NCBI GenBank assembly: GCA_046294265.1
Contig: JBKBKC010000017.1
Location: forward strand, 1 to 63,980
Direction of reading: 5' to 3'
Length of the DNA stretch: 63,980 nucleotides
From: JBKBKC01 sp046294265
Lineage (GTDB): Bacteria > Pseudomonadota > Alphaproteobacteria > Rhodobacterales > Rhodobacteraceae
Under the pieces are notes generated by a model. That model did not search any database. It was not told where the DNA came from and saw nothing but the letters and a program-made list of their open reading frames with translations. A program made the translations under genes and the position numbers. Of this stretch, positions 17,549 through 26,094 are shown one piece after another. The first letter of the stretch is position 1, and each line of letters begins with the position of its first letter.

Positions 17549-17609
17549 TTTCATCTTGGCCCAAATATCCTTGGGGAGTCGCCGCCAGGCGAAAGGGGCG
17601 CCGCCCCCT
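17549..17609. repeat. Dispersed hairpin-plus-tail repeat, copy 4 (class A)
   Basis: The tail TTTCATCTTGGCC plus CAAATATCC lies at 17549-17570. A GGGGCGCCGCCCC hairpin (about 17595-17607) touches the stop of the YcjF-like gene at 17608. It sits in the 213-bp gap between that gene and ileS, which is downstream on the same strand. The hairpin probably ends ycjF transcription. Confidence 0.7.
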
Positions 17610-18612
17610 ACCCGCCCTCCGCCCGGCCCCGCCCGATCCCGTCGAACACCCCCGAAAGCGCGCGGCCTACCAGGTTGCTCACCTTCGGCGCGGACAGCGC
17701 CACGAACGGCATCGGGCGGCACACCTCCATCGCGGCCACGCCCACCCGCGCGGTCAGCGCGCCGTTCACGACGCCCTCGCCGAACCGTCGCGACAGTCGC
17801 GAGATCACCCCCCCCCCCGCCACCGACCCGATCAGGTCGTCGGTCAGCGCCAGCGCCCCCGTGGCCACCAAATGCGAGAATACCCGACGCAACAGGCGCA
17901 GGCTGCCCAGACTGCCCGCGCGCCCGCCATAGATCGCCGCCAGTCGCCGCACCATCCGCAGGTTCGCAAACAGCGCCGCCGCCACATCCGCCAACGCCAG
18001 CGGCACCAGTGCGGTCACCACCGCCACCTGCCGCGCCGCCGCCTCGATCTCGGCCCGCGCGGCCTGGTCCAGCGGGGCCATCAGTTCGGCCTCGGTCAGG
18101 TCGATCACCGCATCGGCATCCAGCACATCGGCGCGCCGCGTCCGTATCCGGTCCAGCGGCCAGCGCATCTCGTCCCGCCCGGCATAAAGCGCCTCGACCG
18201 CCGCCGCCACGCGCCGCGCCTCGGCCAGGCTGCCCCCCCGCGCCGCCGCCGCCCGCAGCCGGAGCGCGTCCAGTTGCCCCAACCGCGCGTAGGCCATGCC
18301 CTCGCGCGCGGCCAAACCCACCAGCGCCAGCACCGCTGCCCCCGCCAGCACCAGTGCCACCGACCCCAGCAGGCTGCTGCGAAACAAAAGCCCCGTGACG
18401 AAATCCCACAGCGCGACGGACAGCACGAAGCCGCCGAAGCTGGCGATGGCCCAGCCGGCCACCCGCCCCAGCCACGATCCGCGCGCCACCGTCACTGCCG
18501 CCGCCCCCCGCATCGCGGCGGGCACAGGGCCCGGCCCCTCGACCGGGGGCACCTCGGCCGGCGAGGGGCCGGCGGTGTCGAGCTCGATCAACGTGGGACG
18601 GGGCGGGATCAT
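17608..18612 (-). CDS. YcjF family (TIGR01620) inner membrane protein
   Basis: The 334-residue protein belongs to the YcjF/DUF697-related family. The N-terminal ~50 residues are Pro-rich. Two hydrophobic helices lie at about 55-75 (VAGWAIASFGGFVLSVAL) and 85-105 (LVLAGAAVLALVGLAA). The remainder is amphipathic, with a conserved GALTARVGVAAMEVCRPMPF near the C-terminus. It follows the YcjX-type ATPase gene on the same strand; the pair is a conserved operon linked to envelope stress in gammaproteobacteria. The molecular function is unknown. Confidence 0.85.
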   Translation of the reverse strand: MIPPRPTLIELDTAGPSPAEVPPVEGPGPVPAAMRGAAAVTVARGSWLGRVAGWAIASFGGFVLSVALWDFVTGLLFRSSLLGSVALVLAGAAVLALVGLAAREGMAYARLGQLDALRLRAAAARGGSLAEARRVAAAVEALYAGRDEMRWPLDRIRTRRADVLDADAVIDLTEAELMAPLDQAARAEIEAAARQVAVVTALVPLALADVAAALFANLRMVRRLAAIYGGRAGSLGSLRLLRRVFSHLVATGALALTDDLIGSVAGGGVISRLSRRFGEGVVNGALTARVGVAAMEVCRPMPFVALSAPKVSNLVGRALSGVFDGIGRGRAEGG

Positions 18613-18691
18613 GGCGCGCTCCGGCGCGAGATGCGCCTAGGGTCCAGATGCGCATGTGCCATCCGCGGGTCAAGCCCGGGGCTCCACCCTC

Positions 18692-20104
18692 TCACAGCCG
18701 GTCCGCCAGCAGGAACTCTGCCGCCCGATCCAGCCGGATATGCGGCGGCCCCTCGCCGGGGCGCAGGGTCAGGGCGGCGGGGGCAAAGGCCATCAGGCGG
18801 TAATCGCCATCCAGCCAGCGCTCTGCCCCCTGCCGCGCGGGCGACAAGAGGCGCGCGGGGTCCTCGGGCAGGCTGCCGGGATAAAGGGCCGCCTGCCGCC
18901 CGGTATCCAGCAGGGCACCCCGCACGAAGGGCAGGCTTTGGCCGCCATGATCACGCATCTCTTCGGTCGTGGCGCGCAGCGAGGCCAGCGACAGCGCCAT
19001 GGTCCGCGCCCCGGAAAAGGCCGCGCGGTCGCGCGCCTCGCGCAGCATGGCCTCGGTGATCGCGGTCAGCTTGCCGTGTTCGGTATGGTGCAGATGGTCG
19101 GCCTTGGTCGCGGCAAAAAGGATCCGCTCCACCCGCTTGGCGCCGAGGAGGCGCAGGAGCACCCCGTTCACCCCGGGCCGGAACGCCGTCAGGATCTCGG
19201 CCATGGTGCGGCGCTGATCCTCCAGCGCCTTTGGCCCCGCATGGATCGCGCCCAGAACGTCCATCAGCACCACCTGCCGGTCGATGCGGGCGAAATGGTC
19301 GCGGAAAAAGGGTTCTACCACGCGGTCCTTGTAGGCCTCATACCGCCGCGCCATCTCGCGCCAGAGCGAGCCGCGCGGGGTGGTATCGGGGCGCGGGAGG
19401 GGGGCAAAGGTCAGGACGGGCGAGCCCGCCAGCTCGCCGGGCAAGAGGAACCGGCCCGGCGTGCAGTCCGACCATCCCGCCGCCCGCGCGGCCACAAGAT
19501 AGCCGGTAAAGGCCGCCGCCAGCGTCTGCGCCTTGGCTTCGGAAAACCCCAAGGCCGCATCCTCGGCCCGCGCGAGGGCGAGGAACGGCGCCGCCTCGGC
19601 CCGGTCGGCGATGCGCGCCAGCGTCGTATCGGACCAGTCGGCATAGTCGCGGTCAAGGAGCGAGACATCGAGGAGCCATTCGCCCGGATAGTCAATGATG
19701 TCGATATGCACGGTGCGCGGCCCCGCAAGGCCCGCAAGGAACCCGGCCGGCGCTATCCGCAGCGACAGGCGCAGCTCTGACACCGTGCGGGTGGAGGACG
19801 GCCAGTGCGGCGCGGGGCCGGTCATCGCGGCAAGATGCGTTTCATAATCGAAGCGGGGCAGCGTGACATGCGGCTGCGGTTGCAGGAACGCGGCCTGCAC
19901 CCGGCCCGCCGCCGTGAACTGCGGCATCCGCGCACGGTCCATCAGGTTGGCCACCAGCGAGGTGATGAACACCGTCTTGCCCGCCCGCGCGAGGCCCGTC
20001 ACCCCCAGCCGGATGCGGGGTTCGTCGAAGAGGGTCTCGGACAGGCCCGAGACCACATCCCCCACCCCCCGCGCCACGTCGCCTGCGATCCTGCCAAGTC
20101 CCAC
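18692..20104 (-). CDS. YcjX family P-loop NTPase
   Basis: About 470 residues from a GTG start (VGLGRIAGD); the longer frame to 20365 runs through the promoter region and into truA on the other strand, so it is rejected. The P-loop is GLARAGKT (37-44). DUF463/YcjX hallmarks include FITSLVANLMDRARMP and HIDIIDYPGEWLLD. YcjX proteins resemble GTPases and are encoded with YcjF, as here. The E. coli protein is of similar length (465). It is transcribed divergently from truA over 106 bp. Confidence 0.85.
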   Translation of the reverse strand: MGLGRIAGDVARGVGDVVSGLSETLFDEPRIRLGVTGLARAGKTVFITSLVANLMDRARMPQFTAAGRVQAAFLQPQPHVTLPRFDYETHLAAMTGPAPHWPSSTRTVSELRLSLRIAPAGFLAGLAGPRTVHIDIIDYPGEWLLDVSLLDRDYADWSDTTLARIADRAEAAPFLALARAEDAALGFSEAKAQTLAAAFTGYLVAARAAGWSDCTPGRFLLPGELAGSPVLTFAPLPRPDTTPRGSLWREMARRYEAYKDRVVEPFFRDHFARIDRQVVLMDVLGAIHAGPKALEDQRRTMAEILTAFRPGVNGVLLRLLGAKRVERILFAATKADHLHHTEHGKLTAITEAMLREARDRAAFSGARTMALSLASLRATTEEMRDHGGQSLPFVRGALLDTGRQAALYPGSLPEDPARLLSPARQGAERWLDGDYRLMAFAPAALTLRPGEGPPHIRLDRAAEFLLADRL

Positions 20105-20210
20105 ACCACGCCCCTTGTGCCCCCCGTTGTCGCGCAGACAATAGGAACCATGGCCTCCGGTTGGAAGGGGCGGTTGCGAAAGGCGGGCCGTCACGCTACC
20201 TGCCCCGATC

Positions 20211-20987
20211 ATGCCCCGGTTTGCCTTCCGCATCGAATATGACGGCCTGCCCTTCCACGGCTGGCAGCGCCAGGCGGGCGGGCAGCCATCGGTGCAGGCG
20301 ACGCTGGAGGCGGCGCTCGCGCGGCTCGATCCGACCGGGCCGATGGTGCAAGGCGCGGGGCGCACCGACAGCGGGGTGCATGGATCGGGGCAGGTGGCCC
20401 ACGCGGATCTGGCGCGCGACTGGGATCCGTTCCGCCTGCTGCAGGCGCTGAACGCGCATCTGCGGCCCGCGCCCGTGGCGGTGATCGCCTGCGCGGCGGT
20501 GGCGGAGGATTTTCACGCGCGGTTCACCGCGGTGGAGCGGCGATATCTCTACCGCCTGCAATCGCGCCGCGCGCCGCCGGTGCTGGACCGGGGCCGGGTC
20601 TGGCAGGTGGTGGCGCCGCTGGATGCCGAGGCGATGCGGCAGGCCGCGCAGGCCCTGCTGGGCCGGCACGATTTCACCACCTTCCGCGCCGCCCTTTGCC
20701 AGGCGCAAAGCCCGGTCAAGACGCTGGACGAGGTGCGGATCGAGACAGCGGACATCCCCGGCGGGCAGGAGGTCCGCCTGCACTTGCGCGCGCGGTCTTT
20801 CCTGCACAACCAGGTGCGATCCATTGTGGGCACGTTGGAGCGGGTGGGAGCAGGCGCCTGGGGGCCCGGCCGCGTGGCCGAGGCCTTGGCCGCCCGCGAC
20901 CGCGCCGCCTGCGGGCCGGTGGCCCCGCCGCAGGGGCTGTGCCTGACCGGGGTGGGCTATCCGGTGGACCCTTTCGCGGGCGGCTGA
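20211..20987 (+). CDS. truA: tRNA pseudouridine(38-40) synthase
   Basis: The 258-residue protein makes pseudouridine in the tRNA anticodon arm. The catalytic Asp is D53 in GAGRTDSGVHG. Other TruA features are FRIEYDGLPFHGWQRQ at the N-terminus and RSFLHNQVRSIVGTL near 196-210. The length is normal. It ends just before a perfect 9-bp hairpin (20996-21018), which is part of a repeat copy. Confidence 0.95.
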   Translation: MPRFAFRIEYDGLPFHGWQRQAGGQPSVQATLEAALARLDPTGPMVQGAGRTDSGVHGSGQVAHADLARDWDPFRLLQALNAHLRPAPVAVIACAAVAEDFHARFTAVERRYLYRLQSRRAPPVLDRGRVWQVVAPLDAEAMRQAAQALLGRHDFTTFRAALCQAQSPVKTLDEVRIETADIPGGQEVRLHLRARSFLHNQVRSIVGTLERVGAGAWGPGRVAEALAARDRAACGPVAPPQGLCLTGVGYPVDPFAGG

Positions 20988-20995
20988 GGGCAGAA

Positions 20996-21052
20996 GCGGG
21001 GGGTTTCACACCCCCCGCGCCCCCCGTGGGATATTTTCAGACAGAAGAAGAC
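20996..21052. repeat. Dispersed hairpin-plus-tail repeat, copy 5 (class B)
   Basis: The perfect 9-bp hairpin GCGGGGGGT/ACCCCCCGC with loop TTCAC lies at 20996-21018, nine bases after the truA stop. The class B tail follows on the other strand: GGGATATTTTCAGACAGAAG then AAGAC at 21028-21052. It faces copy 6 tail to tail. Confidence 0.75.
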
Positions 21053-21068
21053 GCTGAATGTCCGCGTG

Positions 21069-21133
21069 TTTCATCTTGGCGCAAATATCCGCAGGGGGTG
21101 AGGCCGCAGGCCGAGGGGGGCGGCAGCCCCCTT
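21069..21133. repeat. Dispersed hairpin-plus-tail repeat, copy 6 (class A)
   Basis: The tail TTTCATCTTGGCGCAAATAT plus CC lies at 21069-21090. The GGGGGC/GCCCCC hairpin with loop GGCA is at 21116-21131, 13 bases from the stop of the exonuclease gene (21146). It forms a mirrored pair with copy 5 between convergent genes. Confidence 0.75.
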
Positions 21134-21145
21134 GCCGCAGGTCGA

Positions 21146-23230
21146 TCAGTTCAGGTCTTTCAGGAGGCGGCCATGGCGGCGAACCTCGGTCAGCACCTCG
21201 CCGAAGGTGGTGAGGCCGCGGCCTGCCAGCATGGGCAGGAGTTTGAGGAAGGCATCGGCGGTGGCCAGCGTGTCGCCGATGGCGGTGTGGCGGGCCTCGT
21301 CGGGGATGGTGATGCCGAGGCGATGGGTTAGCGCGTCGAGGCTGTGGGTTTCGGACTGGCCGAAGATCACCGCCGACAGAAGCACCGTGTCGAGGATCGG
21401 GTGGTCGAAGCGGGCGCCGATGGCGGGCTCGTGGCGACGCAGGAACTGCATGTCGAAGGGCGCGTTGTGCGCGATCAGCACCGCGCCTTCGGCAAAGCGG
21501 TGGAAGGCGCGGCCCACCTCTTCGATCCCCGGAGCCTCTGCGACCATGGCTTCGGTGATCCCGTGCACCTCGGTCGAGGCGGCGGGGATCGGGCGGCGGG
21601 GGTTGACCAGCGTGTCGAAAACCTCGCCCTCAACCCGGCGGCCGTTGACGATGCGCACGGCGGCGATCTGCACGATCTCGTCGCCCTGGTCGGGCAGAAG
21701 GCCCGTGGTTTCGGTGTCGAACACGACATAGGTGAGGTCGGCCAGGCGGTTGCCCGCGACGGCGGCGTTGCGGGCCTTGGACAGAAGGTCGAAGTCATAG
21801 ACCACCGCGCGGGCGATGGGGGCGGGGCGGCGCACGGCGCGGCGGGCGGCGCGGATGGGAAGGGTCATGGCGTGGCGCGCGGGGCCTGCCGGTTCGGGCC
21901 AGCATTCGGTGGCGTGGGTGGAGAGGACTGTGCGGCCCGTCACCTCGGGGATCGCGGGGTCCAGCGGCTCGGCCAGCCAGCGGTCGAGGTCGGCGACGGT
22001 CAGCGGATCGCCCGCCCAGGTCAGGCGCAGGGCGGCGTCGGCGTCGTCCTCGGCGATGTCGAAGGCCAGGGCCTCGGCCCCGCCCCGCGCCGCCAGCCCG
22101 CGCAGCGCGCGGTCGAAGAGGGCGATCACCTCGAAGCCGTTGCAGCGCAGGATCAGGGGGTCGGTGCGGGCGGCGAGCGTGATGCCTTGCGTGGCGGCGC
22201 GTGCGCTGAGGCCATCGGCCAGGTCCGAGGCGCGGGTGAGCGCCAGCGGCCAGCCTTCGGAGCGCCCCTCGTCATGGCGGCGGCCGAGGTCGGTGATGGC
22301 GGTGGTCAGCGCCGCCGCCTCTTGCCGCAGGGCGGCGTCGAGGCGCGGCGGGCTCGGCTCGCCCACCGGCAGCACCTCCAGCACCGTGCGCAGGTTGGCG
22401 GCGGGGCGGCGGATGCGGTCGAAAAGCTCGGCGATCAGCGCCTCGCGCCGGGCATGGGCGGCAAGATCGGCGGTGACATCGCGCAGGGTGAGCACATAGC
22501 CGGGGTTGGAGGCGCCCTCGGCCGCCAGAAGGCGCATCCGGGCGGCCAGGACGCGGGCGCCCGCGACGGTGGTGCACAGAAGGTCGGAGGCGGCATCAGG
22601 ATCGCCGCCGCCCGTCAGGCGGTCATGCGCGTGGCGCACCGGGCCGTCATGCAGAAAATCGAAAAGCCGCCGGTCAAGCCCCGGCGCCGTGCCCGCCACG
22701 CCCATCAGATCGACCGCCGTGCCGTTGTAAAACACCAGCTGGTGATCCGCCGAACACAGGAGCACCCCCACGGGCACATCCGATAACAGCGCCTCCAGCC
22801 GGGCCTTTTCGGCGCCAAGCCGCGTTGTTTCGCGCGCCACCGCCTCGGCAAGGGCATTGCGCGTCTCGGACAGGGTGAGTGCCGTGACCGAGGCTGCCGG
22901 GGCCAGATCACCCAGATAGCGCGCCGCCGACGTGTCGAGGGCGCCGGAGACATCGGCATGGGCGCGGGCGCGCAAACCACCCGCCAGCATCTCGATGGGT
23001 TTGGCCATGTTCAGGTCGAACAGATACCAGACCCAGGCCACCAGCCCCAGCGCGCCGAACCCCGCGATCAGCCCGCCCTGGACAAAGGCGTTCAGCGCCT
23101 CGGGCGAACCGAGGCGGCGGAAGGCAAGGGTCAGCGCCCCCGCCAGCACCGCCAGGAGCCCCAGCCCGAGGGCCGCAAAAAACAGAAACACCCGGATGCG
23201 CAATGACAGCCGTTCAAGGCCCGTGGCCAT
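21146..23230 (-). CDS. Membrane PAS / degenerate sensor-kinase protein fused to a DnaQ-type 3'-5' exonuclease
   Basis: The 694-residue protein has two N-terminal membrane helices (about 12-35 and 45-70), a short linker, a PAS domain (about 140-260, LEALLSDVPVGVLLCSADHQ) and a region laid out like a histidine kinase. The expected phospho-His box reads ELFDRIRRPAANLRTVLE, without His, and the ATP-lobe N-box is only weakly recognisable. The last ~190 residues are a DEDDh exonuclease with DTETTG (about 503), HNAPFD (about 589) and HTAIGD (about 650), all catalytic residues present. It is the last gene of the acetate block, directly after a response regulator. I infer a sensor-like exonuclease; its substrate is unknown. 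Confidence 0.85.
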   Translation of the reverse strand: MATGLERLSLRIRVFLFFAALGLGLLAVLAGALTLAFRRLGSPEALNAFVQGGLIAGFGALGLVAWVWYLFDLNMAKPIEMLAGGLRARAHADVSGALDTSAARYLGDLAPAASVTALTLSETRNALAEAVARETTRLGAEKARLEALLSDVPVGVLLCSADHQLVFYNGTAVDLMGVAGTAPGLDRRLFDFLHDGPVRHAHDRLTGGGDPDAASDLLCTTVAGARVLAARMRLLAAEGASNPGYVLTLRDVTADLAAHARREALIAELFDRIRRPAANLRTVLEVLPVGEPSPPRLDAALRQEAAALTTAITDLGRRHDEGRSEGWPLALTRASDLADGLSARAATQGITLAARTDPLILRCNGFEVIALFDRALRGLAARGGAEALAFDIAEDDADAALRLTWAGDPLTVADLDRWLAEPLDPAIPEVTGRTVLSTHATECWPEPAGPARHAMTLPIRAARRAVRRPAPIARAVVYDFDLLSKARNAAVAGNRLADLTYVVFDTETTGLLPDQGDEIVQIAAVRIVNGRRVEGEVFDTLVNPRRPIPAASTEVHGITEAMVAEAPGIEEVGRAFHRFAEGAVLIAHNAPFDMQFLRRHEPAIGARFDHPILDTVLLSAVIFGQSETHSLDALTHRLGITIPDEARHTAIGDTLATADAFLKLLPMLAGRGLTTFGEVLTEVRRHGRLLKDLN

Positions 23231-23281
23231 GGTCCGTCCTCTCTTCCCCGTCCGCGCCCCCCGCGCAGACCCCGTCGCCCC

Positions 23282-23671
23282 TCAGGCCCCCTGACCCAGA
23301 AGGCGGCGCACCTCCTCGCGCAGTTCCTTCAGTTCGAACGGCTTGGTGATGAAGCCGTTGGCCCCCAGCGCCATGCCCTTCTTGCGCTCGATGGCCGATC
23401 CGCGCGCGGTCATCATCAGGATCTTCACATCCGCCAGCGAAGGGTCGAGCCGCACCCCCTGGCAGATCTCATAGCCCGACACCTCGGGCAGCATCACGTC
23501 CAGCAGGACCAGATCGGGATGCGTGTCGCGGATACGCTCCATCGCCTCGCCGCCATTGGCGATGCGGTCATGTTCATAACCTTCGCGCGTCATCAGATAG
23601 TCGAGCGCGATGGCGATGTTGTCCTCATCCTCCACCACCAGAACGCGGTGGCGCCTCTCCCCTTCGGCCAT
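23282..23671 (-). CDS. Single-domain response regulator (receiver only)
   Basis: The 129-residue protein is a CheY-like receiver without an output domain. Conserved residues are the acidic pair in VVEDED (13-16), the phosphorylation site D58 (LLDVMLPEVSG), T88 (MMTAR) and K110 (ITKPFE). The start MAEGERRHR is chosen because the extra upstream frame overlaps the preceding gene. It lies two bases after the 173-residue membrane protein gene and 51 bp before the PAS-exonuclease gene. The neighbouring fusion protein is its likely partner, though that protein lacks a clear phospho-donor His. Confidence 0.9.
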   Translation of the reverse strand: MAEGERRHRVLVVEDEDNIAIALDYLMTREGYEHDRIANGGEAMERIRDTHPDLVLLDVMLPEVSGYEICQGVRLDPSLADVKILMMTARGSAIERKKGMALGANGFITKPFELKELREEVRRLLGQGA

Positions 23672-23673
23672 GG

Positions 23674-24195
23674 TTATCCCTCCCGGCAGGCCGCCTTTTG
23701 CATCGCGTCGGTGTCCCCGACCGTTATCCATTGCCCCCCCGACAACGTGCCATCGGGCGAAAGCGTGGCCCCCGGTGCCAGCGTCACCTGCAGGCCGCGG
23801 GCGCAATCGAACCCCATGGGCACGCGCTTGGTGCTGTTCCATCGCTGCACCACCATCGCCTCGGCCCGCCGGATCGCGGGGTTCTCGACCGATGTCACCA
23901 TCACCGTGCGATCGAGCGCCACAAAGCGGGTGGTCAGCGGGATGAAATAGGTCCAGGGCCGCAGCGGCGAGGGGTCGGCGGGGGCCAGCACGATGGGGGC
24001 CTCGGGCGGCAAGGCGCCGGCCACGCGGGGATACCACGAATATTCCGACCATACCGAAAAGCCGATGATGGCCGCGCCGATGGCGGCGGGGATGGTCCAT
24101 TTGGGCAACCGCTCGCCCAGGAAATACCGCAGCGCCAGCACGATTCCGGCGATGCCGGCCCCGGCAGATACAGCGGCGGCAAGGTCAAGGATCAT
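23674..24195 (-). CDS. Hypothetical membrane protein in the acetate block
   Basis: The 173-residue protein has two N-terminal hydrophobic helices (about 5-25 and 33-48), then a soluble, probably periplasmic domain containing WYPRVAGALP and two Cys residues (FDCARG and the end KAACREG) that could pair. I do not recognise a family. It is packed between the DUF294 protein (6-bp gap) and the response regulator (2-bp gap), so it belongs to the same transcription unit. Confidence 0.75.
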   Translation of the reverse strand: MILDLAAAVSAGAGIAGIVLALRYFLGERLPKWTIPAAIGAAIIGFSVWSEYSWYPRVAGALPPEAPIVLAPADPSPLRPWTYFIPLTTRFVALDRTVMVTSVENPAIRRAEAMVVQRWNSTKRVPMGFDCARGLQVTLAPGATLSPDGTLSGGQWITVGDTDAMQKAACREG

Positions 24196-24201
24196 CGGGC
24201 C

Positions 24202-26025
24202 CTAGCTCCGGGCGCCGCGGGCCTGGCCCAGGGCGGATTGCATGGTGCGGATGACGACAAAGGCATCGCGCAGGTGGCTGCGTTCGAAATCGCTCAGATC
24301 ATGGGGGGCCATGAAATTGTCGGGCTTGCGGCCCGACCTCACCAGACGCGCCTGGTTTTCCAGCCGGGTCTGGGCGATCAGGTCATAGGCCTCGATCAGG
24401 TCGCGCGCGCCCGAGACCGAGATCACCCCGGCATGCTCGGCCGCGACGAGGCGGGCGCGGGTGTTTACAGGGGTCAACTGCCCGATCAGCGCATAGACCC
24501 GGCCGAGGTCCGCCACCGGCACCACGCCCGCGTGTTTGAGGTCGATCATGTTCTTGTGCTCGCCCGACCGGATGGTCGCAAAGCCGCGCAAGAGGCCCAG
24601 GGGCGGGCTGTGTTTCAGGCTGTTGGCGATCATATGGGCCACGAAGATCGAATTGCGCGACGCATCGGCCAGCGTGTCGGCCTGCAGGTCGCGGTAAAGC
24701 TGCGCATGGCCTCCGATGGGCCGCAGGTCGAACATCACCGAGGCCAGCATCTGCGCCATCGGGTCGGGCTTGGCCACCCAGCCGCGGAAATAGTCGCGCC
24801 ACACGCGCACCGGCTGGCACCATTTGGGGTTGGTGGCCATCATGTCGCCGGGGCAAAAGAAATAGCCGCAGGCATCCAGCCCGTCCGACACGCGCTTTGC
24901 CAGGGCCGCGAAATAGCCCATGTCATCGGCGGTGGCGGCATCGTCCAGCATCAGGCAGTTGTCCTGATCGCTGACGCCCGTCTGCTCCTGGCGCCCCTGC
25001 GACCCGCAGGCCAGCCACAGATAAGGCACGGGCGGGGGCCCGAGTTCGGCCTCGGCCATGGCCAGCAGGCGGCGCGTCACGGTGTCGGCGATGTCGGTGA
25101 TCAGGCGGGTGACCACCTCATGCGCGTTGTTGCCGCCCACCAGCTGCACCAGCAGCTTGGGGATGCGCGCCGTGACCTTGGCAAGGTCCTGCACCCCTTC
25201 GGCGGTGGCCGCATCGCGCACCAGCTGCGCCGAGCTGACCGCCTGGAACCGCGTGAGGTCGGTCTGCGTGACCATGCCCACCAGCCGCCCGCCCTCGACC
25301 ACCGGCAGATGGCCGATGCGGCGTTCCAGCATGATGTGCAGGATGTCCGACCCCAGCGCTTCGGGCGGCAGGTGCACGGGGTCGGGCGTCATGATGCCCG
25401 AGACGGGTCCGAAGGCGTCGATCCCACTGGCCACCACCTTGTTGGTCATGTCGCGCGTGGTGACGATGCCAAGGAACCTGTCGCCCTCGACCACCCCCAC
25501 CGAGGAGACATGCGCATCGCGCATCTTCTGCGCGGCCATGCGGATCGGATCGTCCGGCCCCACGGTGACGGGCCGGCGCGCCATCAGGTCGCCCACCTTC
25601 ATCGTGGTCAGGCTGGGCCCGTCGTCGCCATGGGGGCGGTGGCGGTTGAACATCCGCTCGAACGCCGGAAAGGCCGCGATCAGCCGCCGGAATTCGACCG
25701 TGGGCAACAAGAGCAGCACCGCATCCTCGGTCACCCGGGCCGAGGTCACCGCCAGCCCGTCGCGCATCAGCCCGCGCTCTCCGAACGAATTGCGCGGACC
25801 CAGCAGCGACACCAGCGCGCCCGACGGGTCCAGCACCTCGACCGAGCCGCGCTTGACCAGATAGAGGCCTTTCAGTGGCTCGCCGGCCTGATAGACCTCT
25901 TCGCCGGCGGCGAATTCCCTGCGGCTGAAGGAACCGGCGACACGCGCCAGTTCGTCCTGCGGCAGGCTGTCATAGGGGTGCACGGTTTCCAGAAAACCGA
26001 GGATGGTCTGAAGCGTCGCGTCCAT
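24202..26025 (-). CDS. DUF294 signalling protein: cNMP-binding, CBS pair, nucleotidyltransferase-like
   Basis: About 607 residues. The order is a cyclic-nucleotide-binding domain (about 15-120, FGERGLM), a CBS pair (about 150-270, MTPDPVHLPPEALG), a DUF294 nucleotidyltransferase-like domain (LACGSQGRQEQTGVSDQD, about 330-350) and a C-terminal helical domain. DUF294 resembles the GlnD uridylyltransferase core. Such proteins are encoded beside ActP-like symporters in many proteobacteria and probably sense an adenine nucleotide. Two adjacent ATGs occur (26028, 26025); the second is better spaced from AGGA. A long hairpin separates it from actP. Confidence 0.85.
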   Translation of the reverse strand: MDATLQTILGFLETVHPYDSLPQDELARVAGSFSRREFAAGEEVYQAGEPLKGLYLVKRGSVEVLDPSGALVSLLGPRNSFGERGLMRDGLAVTSARVTEDAVLLLLPTVEFRRLIAAFPAFERMFNRHRPHGDDGPSLTTMKVGDLMARRPVTVGPDDPIRMAAQKMRDAHVSSVGVVEGDRFLGIVTTRDMTNKVVASGIDAFGPVSGIMTPDPVHLPPEALGSDILHIMLERRIGHLPVVEGGRLVGMVTQTDLTRFQAVSSAQLVRDAATAEGVQDLAKVTARIPKLLVQLVGGNNAHEVVTRLITDIADTVTRRLLAMAEAELGPPPVPYLWLACGSQGRQEQTGVSDQDNCLMLDDAATADDMGYFAALAKRVSDGLDACGYFFCPGDMMATNPKWCQPVRVWRDYFRGWVAKPDPMAQMLASVMFDLRPIGGHAQLYRDLQADTLADASRNSIFVAHMIANSLKHSPPLGLLRGFATIRSGEHKNMIDLKHAGVVPVADLGRVYALIGQLTPVNTRARLVAAEHAGVISVSGARDLIEAYDLIAQTRLENQARLVRSGRKPDNFMAPHDLSDFERSHLRDAFVVIRTMQSALGQARGARS

Positions 26026-26057
26026 CATGGTCCTGCGCTCCGCGCCTGTGGCAGGGT

Positions 26058-26086
26058 GCGCCCCCCGGGATGATCCCGGGGGGCGC
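26058..26086. terminator. Long perfect hairpin between the symporter gene and the DUF294 gene
   Basis: Arms GCGCCCCCCGGGAT (26058-26071) and ATCCCGGGGGGCGC (26073-26086) pair perfectly over 14 bp with a one-base centre. The hairpin starts eight bases after the actP-like stop codon. No T-run follows on either strand, so it may act as a partial terminator or an mRNA-stabilising 3' structure between the highly expressed symporter and the regulatory genes. Confidence 0.6.
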
Positions 26087-26094
26087 AAGGCGTG

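Noticed and set aside
17507..18673. A 388-residue minus-strand open frame containing DIWAKMK, similar to the repeat-coded piece in ileS
   Set aside because: It is an out-of-frame shadow of the YcjF-like gene that runs through repeat copy 4; low-complexity Gly/Arg/Ala composition and no family match.
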